Part shown: positions 26,326 to 32,650 of the stretch, in pieces
How the letters are laid out: each line of letters begins with the position of its first letter
Position numbering within the stretch: the stretch's first letter is position 1
NCBI GenBank assembly: GCA_947175035.1
Contig: CAMWLG010000033.1
Span: 1 to 35,767, forward strand
Source: an uncultured Lachnospiraceae bacterium
Lineage (GTDB): Bacteria > Bacillota > Clostridia > Lachnospirales > Lachnospiraceae
Length of the DNA: 35,767 bases
Direction of reading: 5' to 3'
Position numbers and translations under genes: made by a program
The notes under the pieces: generated by a model
Database searches by the model: none
Told to the model about the DNA's origin: nothing
Seen by the model: only the letters and a program-made list of their open reading frames with translations

Positions 26326-26637
26326 ATGCTAACTAAAAAGGAGATAATAGACATAGCTAATAAATTTGCCAAGGAAAACCAAACACCATTTATTGCGCTA
26401 CAGTTTTCATTTGTTGCAAAATCCGTGTATATCGACGGGGATTGGGATGTTAGTTTTAAACTTCTCAATACAGAGGGACAGGAAATAGATGGTTCCTTAT
26501 TAGTTGTTATAAATGGGGAGAATGGTGAGGTTAATTCGATGGAAGAAATTATAATGAAGCATAAGATAAATGCAAGCAATGTGGACATTCCGGAAGATGT
26601 AATCGTTAGATGGGGAGGTGCTAAGAGATGGCAATAG
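26326..26637 (+). CDS. Small soluble protein, possibly PepSY-like or immunity-like
   Basis: The 103-residue product has a helix-first N-terminus (LTKKEIIDIANKFAKEN), then beta strands with WDVSFKLLN and LVVINGENGEVNSME. That helix followed by W-x-V-x-F and a late G-E-V is the pattern of PepSY domains and of several small immunity proteins; this is inference from pattern, not a secure match. There is no signal peptide or membrane segment. It begins after GGAGGG at good spacing. Its last 10 bases overlap the start of the second small membrane protein, so the two are probably translated together. Confidence 0.7.
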   Translation: MLTKKEIIDIANKFAKENQTPFIALQFSFVAKSVYIDGDWDVSFKLLNTEGQEIDGSLLVVINGENGEVNSMEEIIMKHKINASNVDIPEDVIVRWGGAKRWQ

Positions 26638-26852
26638 CTCTAATTGTCTTATGGATTGTTTGGCTTATTCCAACAGCAATGTATATATATTGGAAGCGTG
26701 GGGATTGGTATTTATGTCTTTTCCCACCAGCAGTTATGACAGTGTTGGCGTTGTGCATCGCTATTTTTTCTGACACGCTGGCTATTATTGGGCTAATAGG
26801 AATACATGTATATATGGTGGTTTCAAGCTATATTGCACAACATCGGGAATAA
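26628..26852 (+). CDS. Small membrane protein, copy 2 of a duplicated pair
   Basis: The 74-residue protein has the same layout as the copy at 26004: N-terminal hydrophobic segment MAIALIVLWIVW, a charged turn (WKRGDWY), a conserved FPPAVMTVLALCI segment, and a C-terminal hydrophobic run with LIGIHVYMVVSSYIA. GGGGAGG just upstream lies within the preceding gene, with which it overlaps by 10 bp. The most conserved stretches are the first 12 residues and MTVLALCI. The conservation of both copies as open frames suggests both are functional, perhaps as a hetero-oligomer. The function is unknown. Confidence 0.68.
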   Translation: MAIALIVLWIVWLIPTAMYIYWKRGDWYLCLFPPAVMTVLALCIAIFSDTLAIIGLIGIHVYMVVSSYIAQHRE

Positions 26853-26867
26853 GATGTCTAGTCAATC
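26628..26867 (+). repeat. Second copy of a direct duplication (first copy 26004-26240)
   Basis: The two small membrane-protein genes are nucleotide-level repeats: the first 20 bases from each ATG are identical, and many later blocks match. Similarity continues past the stop codon through AATAAGATG(C/T)CT(G/A)GT. It also seems to reach about 15-20 bases upstream of the ATG (GATRGGG...TAAGA). The duplicated unit is therefore slightly larger than the gene, with the 103-residue gene lying between the copies. Confidence 0.7.
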
Positions 26868-26976
26868 ACTTGAAAGTATGGGAGACATAAAAAATCACTG
26901 CTTACTATTATCAAGGTATGCAAATCCCGAATTGCAGAAAGAAGAATTTGCATGGGAAAAGGCAGTGGAGGCTTAA
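26854..26976 (+). CDS. Very small ORF (40 codons), possible truncated gene
   Basis: The frame starts one base after the stop of the second small membrane protein; an inner ATG at 26878 is also possible. It encodes a hydrophilic peptide with LLLSRYANPELQKEEFAWE, which reads like real protein sequence rather than random translation. There is no good ribosome binding site, and composition is A+T-rich as in the island. It could be a short gene or the remaining front end of a longer one that has decayed; the following 80 bases hold no continuing frame that I can join to it. Confidence 0.35.
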   Translation: MSSQSLESMGDIKNHCLLLSRYANPELQKEEFAWEKAVEA

Positions 26977-27055
26977 GCGCCTGTTGCGAGATGGGATTCT
27001 GTAAAAATTTCACGCTTGTATAGATAAAAAGTTGAGAATTGTGGTTCATAATCAG

Positions 27056-27083
27056 GGTGTAGTCGAAAGACTGCACCTTTTTT
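27056..27083 (+). terminator. Rho-independent terminator closing the small-protein island
   Basis: GGTGTAGTC (27056-27064) pairs with GACTGCACC (27069-27077) as a 9-bp stem with one T-G wobble and a GAAA tetraloop, followed by TTTTTT. It lies between the island and the ABC transporter. The gap from 26977 to 27142 otherwise shows nothing recognisable. Confidence 0.88.
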
Positions 27084-27142
27084 GAGTCCTTGCCGCCAGA
27101 GGAAAGGTTGTAATGATCACATAAATGCAGGAGGATGGAACA

Positions 27143-28069
27143 ATGGATAATGCCATCAGGATTTGTAATGTAAACAAATTTTACGGAAAAAAACAGGCAC
27201 TCAAGGATGTCAACCTGACCATTGAACAGGGGATGTTTGGGCTGCTTGGGAGAAACGGCGCGGGTAAGACCACGCTGATGAAGCTTCTTGCCACACTTCA
27301 CGGGAGAGCGTCCGGGACGATCAGCGTTTGTGGGATACCGGTGGAGCGGGCAAAGGAGGTGCGGGAAATCACGGGATATCTGCCGCAGGAATTCTCCATG
27401 TATCCGGGTATGCGTGTCTATGAATGCATGGATTATCTGGGAACGCTCTCAGGTATGACGAGGGAGGAGCGAAAGAAACGGATTCCCATGCTGTTAAAGC
27501 GGGTGAATCTCGAAGAACAGGCGAACAGTAAGGTAAAGAGTCTGTCAGGAGGAATGAAGAGGCGGCTGGGGATTGCACAGGCGCTCTTACATGACCCGAA
27601 GGTGCTGATTGTGGATGAGCCCACCGCCGGACTTGACCCGGAGGAGAGGATTCGTTTCAGAAATCTTTTGTGCGAGGTGGCGAAGGATCGCATTGTACTT
27701 TTATCCACTCATATCGTGGGGGATATTGAGGCGACCTGTGAGCAGATTGCCATTTTGAACGAGGGCGAGATTCTCTGGCGGGGAACCGTGACGGAGCTGA
27801 TTCGAAATGCGGAGGGGAAAGTATTTGCGGCACAGCTTCCCAGACAATTGCTGCCACAGGTGCAGGCGGAACATATTGTGACGGGGATGAAGGCGGGGGA
27901 GAAACTTTATGTGCGCCTTGTCTCAGAGAGCCTTCCAAAGACCAAGGAGGAAGGTGGATATTTTGAGGAAGTAGAGGCTGTGGAACCCAATTGTGAGGAC
28001 GCTTATATGTATTGTCTGCTTCAAAACGGATATAAAGTTACGAGCGATGTCTCGGATGAGATGAATTGA
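27143..28069 (+). CDS. ABC transporter ATP-binding protein
   Basis: This cytoplasmic ATPase has Walker A GRNGAGKTT, Q-loop in YLPQEFSMYPG, signature LSGGMKRRLGIAQ, Walker B VLIVDEPTAGLDPEE and H-loop LLSTHIVGD, all intact. The C-terminal 80 residues form an extension seen in ABC-2-type exporters of the multidrug or bacteriocin-resistance type. An in-frame ATG at 27125 precedes the SD AGGAGG (27129-27134), so ATG 27143, 8 bases after it, is the start (308 residues). It heads a three-gene set with two membrane proteins, read from downstream of the terminator at 27083. The substrate is unknown; control by the two-component system upstream is plausible. Confidence 0.92.
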   Translation: MDNAIRICNVNKFYGKKQALKDVNLTIEQGMFGLLGRNGAGKTTLMKLLATLHGRASGTISVCGIPVERAKEVREITGYLPQEFSMYPGMRVYECMDYLGTLSGMTREERKKRIPMLLKRVNLEEQANSKVKSLSGGMKRRLGIAQALLHDPKVLIVDEPTAGLDPEERIRFRNLLCEVAKDRIVLLSTHIVGDIEATCEQIAILNEGEILWRGTVTELIRNAEGKVFAAQLPRQLLPQVQAEHIVTGMKAGEKLYVRLVSESLPKTKEEGGYFEEVEAVEPNCEDAYMYCLLQNGYKVTSDVSDEMN

Positions 28070-28093
28070 CGGCGTGGTATAGGGAGGGCGATG

Positions 28094-29341
28094 ATGATGT
28101 TATTTTTCAAAGAATGCAAGAAGGTGGTGTGCTCTGCAGCCTATTGGCTGTATCTTGCCATGGTGGTTGTCATGTATGTCTCACAGTTTACGGGGGAGCT
28201 TGATGCTGCCATTTCGCCGCCCAGTAAGGGGCTGGAAAGCTATGGCTGGAAATCCGTGGAGATTCCGGAGATTCTGATGCCGGCGGCGACGGAGGGACTT
28301 GTGTCGGAGTATTTATCCGGCTCCTATATGGCGTATCCCTTTGGAATCTACAAAGAGGTAAAGCTTAGCACCAAAAAGCAGGAGCAGATTGCAGGGCTGA
28401 TAGAGACGCTGGCAGGCATCACCAAGGAGGATTTGGATAATTTTCAGGGATATCAGGAAGAAGGGTATAGGGGAGTTGCGGGTCAGGATGGAAATGTGGT
28501 GTTGACGCATCAGGAGGCAGTACTTCCGGAAATTCACATGCCGGAGGATATGAGTTATGAGCATTTTAGGGAGTTGATGCGGCAGGCAGATAAAATTATT
28601 GGGGGCGGTTCCAGATACAGTGACAGGTATATTGTCGGCAATTTTTCCCGTGTGCCCATGACCTATGAGGATGCCATGGCAGATTACGAGGAATTGATGC
28701 AGGGGGAAAATCTGGCAAAGGGTTATACAAGATTATTCTGTGATTATACGGGAATTGTGCTGTCCATTATGCCGGTGTTTGTCTGTGTGTCTCTGTGGCA
28801 GATGGATAAAAGGGCAAGAATGCAGCAGTTGATTTACAGCAGGTCCATTTCCAGTGTTAAAATAGTGGGAATAAGGTATCTGGCGCTGGTGTGTTGTTCA
28901 ATTTTGCCAGTGGTCTTGACCTTTGTTCATGCCTTGTTTGGCGTGAAAGCAATGTATTCGGAGAGGAATATCGTGTTGGGAAGTTCCGTGGCATTGGCGG
29001 CGTTGTGGTTGATTCCAAGTCTGTTGATTGTTCTGGCGGTGGGAGTTTTCGTCTCAGAGACCTTGTCTCCATTTTATGCTATTTTTTTGCAGGGGATCTG
29101 GTGGTTCTTATCGCTGTCCGCCAATCAACTCACGGGAAGTATTACCCGATACACCTTGCTGATCAGGCACAATAACCTGGAAAAGGCAAGATTGTTCGAG
29201 GAGCAATATGGGGATTTCTTGTGGAATAGAATTTTTTATCTGATGATGTCCGTGGCGGCACTGGGGATCACCGTGCTGTTCTATGACAGGCATAGAAGGG
29301 AGGAGAGGCAGCATGTACGGAAAAGTACAAAAAATACTTAG
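28094..29341 (+). CDS. ABC transporter membrane protein with large outside loop
   Basis: The first membrane segment lies at about residues 10-30. It is followed by a hydrophilic region of about 180 residues, probably outside the cell, and then five or more membrane segments between about 215 and 405. This shape is typical of ABC-2-type permeases linked to peptide export or resistance. The large loop includes QEEGYRGVAGQDGNVVLTHQ and may bind the ligand. Three consecutive ATGs (28091, 28094, 28097) start the gene; GGAGG at 28083-28087 fits the second or third best. It overlaps the next gene by 29 bp. The transported substrate cannot be inferred. Confidence 0.82.
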   Translation: MMLFFKECKKVVCSAAYWLYLAMVVVMYVSQFTGELDAAISPPSKGLESYGWKSVEIPEILMPAATEGLVSEYLSGSYMAYPFGIYKEVKLSTKKQEQIAGLIETLAGITKEDLDNFQGYQEEGYRGVAGQDGNVVLTHQEAVLPEIHMPEDMSYEHFRELMRQADKIIGGGSRYSDRYIVGNFSRVPMTYEDAMADYEELMQGENLAKGYTRLFCDYTGIVLSIMPVFVCVSLWQMDKRARMQQLIYSRSISSVKIVGIRYLALVCCSILPVVLTFVHALFGVKAMYSERNIVLGSSVALAALWLIPSLLIVLAVGVFVSETLSPFYAIFLQGIWWFLSLSANQLTGSITRYTLLIRHNNLEKARLFEEQYGDFLWNRIFYLMMSVAALGITVLFYDRHRREERQHVRKSTKNT

Positions 29342-29927
29342 TGTGAATTTAAGGCATCATTTTGCCCTGCCTTTCCTTGCGGCATTGGGAGTCTTGGTGG
29401 CTGCCTTTATCGTGTTCGGCGTCACGGGACTCACGGAGCAGGAGGCTGCGCTGCCTTTGGAGATGTTGGTGTCATGGGCGGGACCGGTTCTTTTGACCCC
29501 CATATTTCTTCCGGAGCAGAATCGGGAGATACGGGATGTGGTACGATCCAAGCGAACCGAGTATTTGGTCATATGCGGTATTCGGGCAGGGTATTCCGTG
29601 GCGGCTCTGATTCTCTGTGTGTCCCTGTATATAGGGCTTCTGAAAATAAATGAGAGCCAGGTCAGCGGAAGGCTGCTGTTCGGGGCAGTGGCGACAGCGC
29701 TGTTCCTTGGGGCGGTTGGGTTGTTCTCGGCGGGAATCAGCGACAATGCCGCAGTGGGCTACATGGTGGCTATGATGTACTATCTGGTGAATTATGGAAT
29801 GAGAGAGCGTCTTGGGGTGTTTTATCTCTTTGGGATGCGTGGAGGAGAATATGCAGGGAAAGGATGGCTGGCTGCGGGAGCAATCTGCCTGATTATTGCG
29901 GCGCTGGGAATACAGGGGAAGGGATGA
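29313..29927 (+). CDS. Second membrane subunit of the ABC transporter
   Basis: The 204-residue protein has about six hydrophobic segments and few charged residues apart from RSKRTEY and short loops, so it is probably an integral permease subunit that pairs with the larger one upstream. No clear family signature was recognised. The frame opens at 29283, but ATG 29313 is preceded by GAGGAGAGG, and the earlier ATG has no ribosome binding site. The gene overlaps the upstream permease gene by 29 bp, supporting co-translation. It ends the operon; nth begins 128 bp later behind its own promoter. Confidence 0.8.
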   Translation: MYGKVQKILSVNLRHHFALPFLAALGVLVAAFIVFGVTGLTEQEAALPLEMLVSWAGPVLLTPIFLPEQNREIRDVVRSKRTEYLVICGIRAGYSVAALILCVSLYIGLLKINESQVSGRLLFGAVATALFLGAVGLFSAGISDNAAVGYMVAMMYYLVNYGMRERLGVFYLFGMRGGEYAGKGWLAAGAICLIIAALGIQGKG

Positions 29928-29975
29928 AGGTGGACTGAACTGTTACAGTAAGGGGTAAATACTGTGTGGTATAGG

Positions 29976-30005
29976 TTGCGTTGGCATGCTCAATAATGCT
30001 ATAAT
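29976..30005 (+). promoter_or_regulatory. Extended -10 promoter upstream of nth
   Basis: A perfect TATAAT (30000-30005) preceded by TGC forms an extended -10. TTGCGT (29976-29981), 18 bases upstream, is a weak -35. A 6-bp inverted repeat, ACAGTA (29945-29950) with TACTGT (29960-29965), lies just upstream and could be an operator. Confidence 0.5.
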
Positions 30006-30055
30006 GTGTATCATGAAAAAGGGTTTACTGAATCACACAGAGAGGTAGAATACAA

Positions 30056-30691
30056 ATGACAAAAAAGCAGCAGCTCGCCTTGGAAATCATAGAGCGTTTG
30101 AAAAAAGAATATCCTCATACAGACTGTACCCTGGATTACGACCAGGCGTGGAAATTGTTGGTCAGTGTGCGGCTTGCCGCCCAGTGCACGGATGCCAGAG
30201 TCAATGTGGTGGTGGAAGATTTATATCGGGTGTATCCTGACGTGAATGCGCTGGCGGAGGCGCCGGTGGAGGAGATTGAGCGAATCGTTCATCCCTGTGG
30301 TCTGGGGAAGAGCAAGGCCAGGGATATCAGCGCTTGTATGAAGATGCTGCGGGATGTGTATGGCGGCAAGGTTCCGGACACCATGGAGGAGTTGCTTGCG
30401 CTGCCCGGTGTGGGACGCAAGAGCGCCAATCTGATTATGGGGGATGTGTTCGGGAAACCCGCCATTGTCACGGACACTCATTGTATCCGGTTGGTGAACC
30501 GCATGGGATTGGTGAAAGACATGAAAGAGCCCGCTAAGGTGGAGAAGGAGCTGTGGAAGCTGATACCGCCCGAGGAGGGCAATGATTTCTGCCATCGCTT
30601 GGTGGATCACGGGCGGGCGGTCTGCACGGCGAGGACAAAGCCCTATTGTGACAAATGCTGTCTGCAGGATATATGCGCCCGCAAGATATAG
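30056..30691 (+). CDS. nth: Endonuclease III (DNA glycosylase/AP lyase)
   Basis: Nth removes oxidised pyrimidines from DNA and cleaves the abasic site by beta-elimination. The helix-hairpin-helix LPGVGRKSAN carries catalytic K122, and catalytic D140 lies in VTDTHCIRL. The C-terminal iron-sulfur loop has four cysteines spaced C-x7-C-x2-C-x5-C (VCTARTKPYCDKCCLQDIC), one residue longer in the first gap than the C-x6 of E. coli. The 211-residue length is standard. The gene ends only 18 bp from the stop of the convergent MATE gene, with no terminator visible between them. Confidence 0.95.
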   Translation: MTKKQQLALEIIERLKKEYPHTDCTLDYDQAWKLLVSVRLAAQCTDARVNVVVEDLYRVYPDVNALAEAPVEEIERIVHPCGLGKSKARDISACMKMLRDVYGGKVPDTMEELLALPGVGRKSANLIMGDVFGKPAIVTDTHCIRLVNRMGLVKDMKEPAKVEKELWKLIPPEEGNDFCHRLVDHGRAVCTARTKPYCDKCCLQDICARKI

Positions 30692-30709
30692 CGAAGGGTG
30701 GATCGGAAT

Positions 30710-32041
30710 TTAATAATGATATTTACCTCGTTTGGCAATGAGGAAGATCACGGACAGTCCCACAGCCATGAATTCCGCCACGATGATGGAAAACCACACG
30801 CCATCGATTCCAAACAGCAGGGGCAAGAGCAGCACGGCGGCAATCTGGAATACCAAGGTTCTAAGGAAGGAAATGATGGCGGAGGTTAATCCGTCGCCCA
30901 GCGCGGTGAAGAATCCAGAGGCAAAGATTGCAAAGCCCATAAAGAAAAAGGACAGTGCAAAAATCCGAAAGCCGGACACCGTGAGCGCCATCAATTCGGT
31001 GTCGTAGCCCACGAATATCCGGGAGAGCGGCATGGATAGGACTTCTGCCAGAATGACCATACATGCGCCAAACCATCCGATGATCACGAGACTTTTCTTA
31101 AGCAGACCGGTGAGTTCCTCATGGTTCTGCGCGCCATAGTGGAAGCTGATGACGGGGGCGGTTCCCACGGAATATCCGATGAAAGCCGCCGAGAAGATCA
31201 TGCTGACATACATCATCACGCCATAGGCGGCAACGCCGTTTTCTCCGGCATATTTCAGCAGTTGGATATTATACAACATACCCACAAGACTCATGGACAC
31301 ATTGCTCATGAATTCTGAAGAACCATTCAGGCCTGCTTTGGCAATGATGCTTCCATCAAATTTTGTTTTCCCCAGCCTCAAAAGACTACTGTTTTTCCGA
31401 AAGAAATAGAAGAGGGGGATGGTTCCGCCGACCACTTGGCTCATGGCTGTGGCAGCAGCCGCCCCCATTAATTTATATTGCATTGGAAGCAGGATCACGA
31501 GAACGGCGTCCAGAACCATGTTGGTGACTCCGGAGCAAACGGTCACAATCAGACCAAGCTGTGGCTTCTGGGCAGCCACAAAGAAAGATTGGAATAATAA
31601 CTGCAATACCAAAAAAGGCAGGGCAGCGAGAATGATGCGGGCATAAATGACGCTGTTTTCCAACAGTAAACCCTCCGCACCCAGCAGAACGGCAATCGGT
31701 CGGATGAAGAGCAGCCCCAACAGGGCAAAGATGATTCCCAATGCCAGGGCGACATAAACCAAGAGGGAGAAATAGTTGTTTGCCTTCTCTTTTTTTCCCT
31801 CCCCCAAGGTCTTGGCTACGATGGCGCTTCCGCCGGTTCCGAACATAAAACCTACGGTTGCAAGTATCATTAAAAACGGCATAATAAAATTTACTGCCGC
31901 AAAGGGAGTTTTCCCGACATAATTGGACACAAAGAAACCGTCCACCACGCCATAGATGGAGGTAAAAATCATCATGGCGATGGAGGGCAGTGTAAACCGT
32001 ATTAATCTTCCATAATTAAAATGGTCTGAAAGCTGAATCAT
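30710..32041 (-). CDS. MATE-family multidrug/sodium efflux transporter
   Basis: MATE exporters are 12-helix antiporters that expel cationic drugs and metabolites using Na+ or H+ gradients. The 443-residue protein has two six-helix halves with the typical opening LIRFTLPSIAMMIFTSIYGVVD, plus GTGGSAIVAKTLGEGK and, in the second half, GTAPVISFHYGAQN. Upstream ATGs at 32074 and 32062 are in frame, but ATG 32041 has CAGGAG seven bases before it and gives the usual MIQLSDHF start. It is the only confident minus-strand gene and is divergent from a GntR-ABC operon, with a shared inverted repeat between them. Drug specificity is not readable from sequence. Confidence 0.94.
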   Translation of the reverse strand: MIQLSDHFNYGRLIRFTLPSIAMMIFTSIYGVVDGFFVSNYVGKTPFAAVNFIMPFLMILATVGFMFGTGGSAIVAKTLGEGKKEKANNYFSLLVYVALALGIIFALLGLLFIRPIAVLLGAEGLLLENSVIYARIILAALPFLVLQLLFQSFFVAAQKPQLGLIVTVCSGVTNMVLDAVLVILLPMQYKLMGAAAATAMSQVVGGTIPLFYFFRKNSSLLRLGKTKFDGSIIAKAGLNGSSEFMSNVSMSLVGMLYNIQLLKYAGENGVAAYGVMMYVSMIFSAAFIGYSVGTAPVISFHYGAQNHEELTGLLKKSLVIIGWFGACMVILAEVLSMPLSRIFVGYDTELMALTVSGFRIFALSFFFMGFAIFASGFFTALGDGLTSAIISFLRTLVFQIAAVLLLPLLFGIDGVWFSIIVAEFMAVGLSVIFLIAKRGKYHY

Positions 32042-32072
32042 CTTTTTACTCCTGATACACATAACTTTCCGC

Positions 32073-32101
32073 ATTATAGTATGATTTCATCCATTTGTCA
32101 A
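32073..32101 (-). promoter_or_regulatory. Strong sigma-A promoter for the MATE gene
   Basis: On the minus strand TTGACA (complement of 32096-32101) and TATAAT (complement of 32073-32078) are both perfect, with a 17-base spacer. The initiation point falls about 25 bases before the MATE start. The large inverted repeat begins 20 bp upstream of this -35 element. Confidence 0.85.
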
Positions 32102-32120
32102 TAAAAGGAAAACATTTACA

Positions 32121-32169
32121 AAACAGTATATAACAGTTGACAACAGATACAAACTGTTATATACTGTTT
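32121..32169. promoter_or_regulatory. 18-bp perfect inverted repeat, probable operator for the GntR-family regulator
   Basis: AAACAGTATATAACAGTT (32121-32138) is repeated exactly as its reverse complement at 32152-32169, with a 13-base spacer. It lies between the divergent MATE and GntR-ABC genes. The left arm covers part of the forward -35 and the right arm the forward -10. Autoregulation by the adjacent GntR/YtrA-type repressor is the natural reading, as YtrA-type regulators commonly bind long palindromes in their own promoters. Each arm contains ACAGT twice in the same direction, ten bases apart. Confidence 0.8.
32137..32165 (+). promoter_or_regulatory. Sigma-A promoter for the GntR-ABC operon, embedded in the inverted repeat
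   Basis: TTGACA (32137-32142, perfect) and TATACT (32160-32165, one mismatch) have a 17-base spacer. Both hexamers lie in or touch the repeat arms, so regulator binding would block RNA polymerase. The start of transcription would be about 100 bases before the GntR gene. Confidence 0.8.
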
Positions 32170-32261
32170 GCAACAAAGCAGATGTGAATCTACATAGACA
32201 ACATTCTTATGGCGGTAGCTATGGATTAGCTAATTGTTATGGGACACGGAAAGGAGAGAAA

Positions 32262-32288
32262 ATGAGCGGGCATGAAATTAATGATTAA
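32262..32288 (+). CDS. Possible 8-codon leader ORF overlapping the GntR start
   Basis: AAGGAGAG is placed 4-5 bases before this ATG, which opens an 8-codon frame (MSGHEIND) ending at TAA. The frame overlaps the GntR start at 32272, which itself is 15 bases from the same ribosome binding site. It may be accidental, or it may couple or restrict translation of the regulator. Confidence 0.25.
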   Translation: MSGHEIND

Positions 32289-32643
32289 CAATTCCTCCAT
32301 GGTGCCAATCTATGAGCAGCTGGTGGAGCAGATTAAGGGATTGATTGTCAGGGGAGAGTTGACGCCGGACACCGTATTGCCCTCCGTGCGAGGTCTGTCA
32401 GGGGAACTGAAAATCAGCGCCCTGACAGTGAAGAAAGCGTATGATGCCTTGGAGGAGGAGGGACTGGTGGTGACGGTGCACGGGAAGGGCACCTATGTGG
32501 CAAAGAGCAATCAAAATCTCTTGAGGGAGGAACAGGCCAAGGAGGTGGAGAAGCTTCTTGCAGAGGCAGTGGAACGGGGAAAGCGCTATGGTCTGACCAC
32601 AGAGGAATTGCGGGAGTTATTTGAGATTATTATGGAGGGATAG
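32272..32643 (+). CDS. GntR-family (YtrA subfamily) transcriptional regulator
   Basis: The protein (123 residues) has an N-terminal winged helix-turn-helix, with VPIYEQLVEQIKGLIVRG, LPSVRGLSGELKISALTVKKAYDALEEEG and VHGKGTYVA. It has only a short C-terminal helical extension, the mark of the YtrA subfamily that controls adjacent ABC transporter genes. An in-frame stop at 32263-32265 limits the start to ATG 32272 or 32281. It is the first gene of an operon with an ABC ATPase (7 bp gap) and a permease. The inverted repeat at 32121-32169 is its probable operator. The signal is unknown; related regulators respond to cell-envelope antibiotics. Confidence 0.93.
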   Translation: MKLMINNSSMVPIYEQLVEQIKGLIVRGELTPDTVLPSVRGLSGELKISALTVKKAYDALEEEGLVVTVHGKGTYVAKSNQNLLREEQAKEVEKLLAEAVERGKRYGLTTEELRELFEIIMEG

Positions 32644-32650
32644 GAACGCT

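Noticed and set aside
26004..27083. Mobile element or CRISPR-like repeat
   Set aside because: Only two copies of a coding duplication occur, with no transposase, integrase, terminal inverted repeats or regular spacers.
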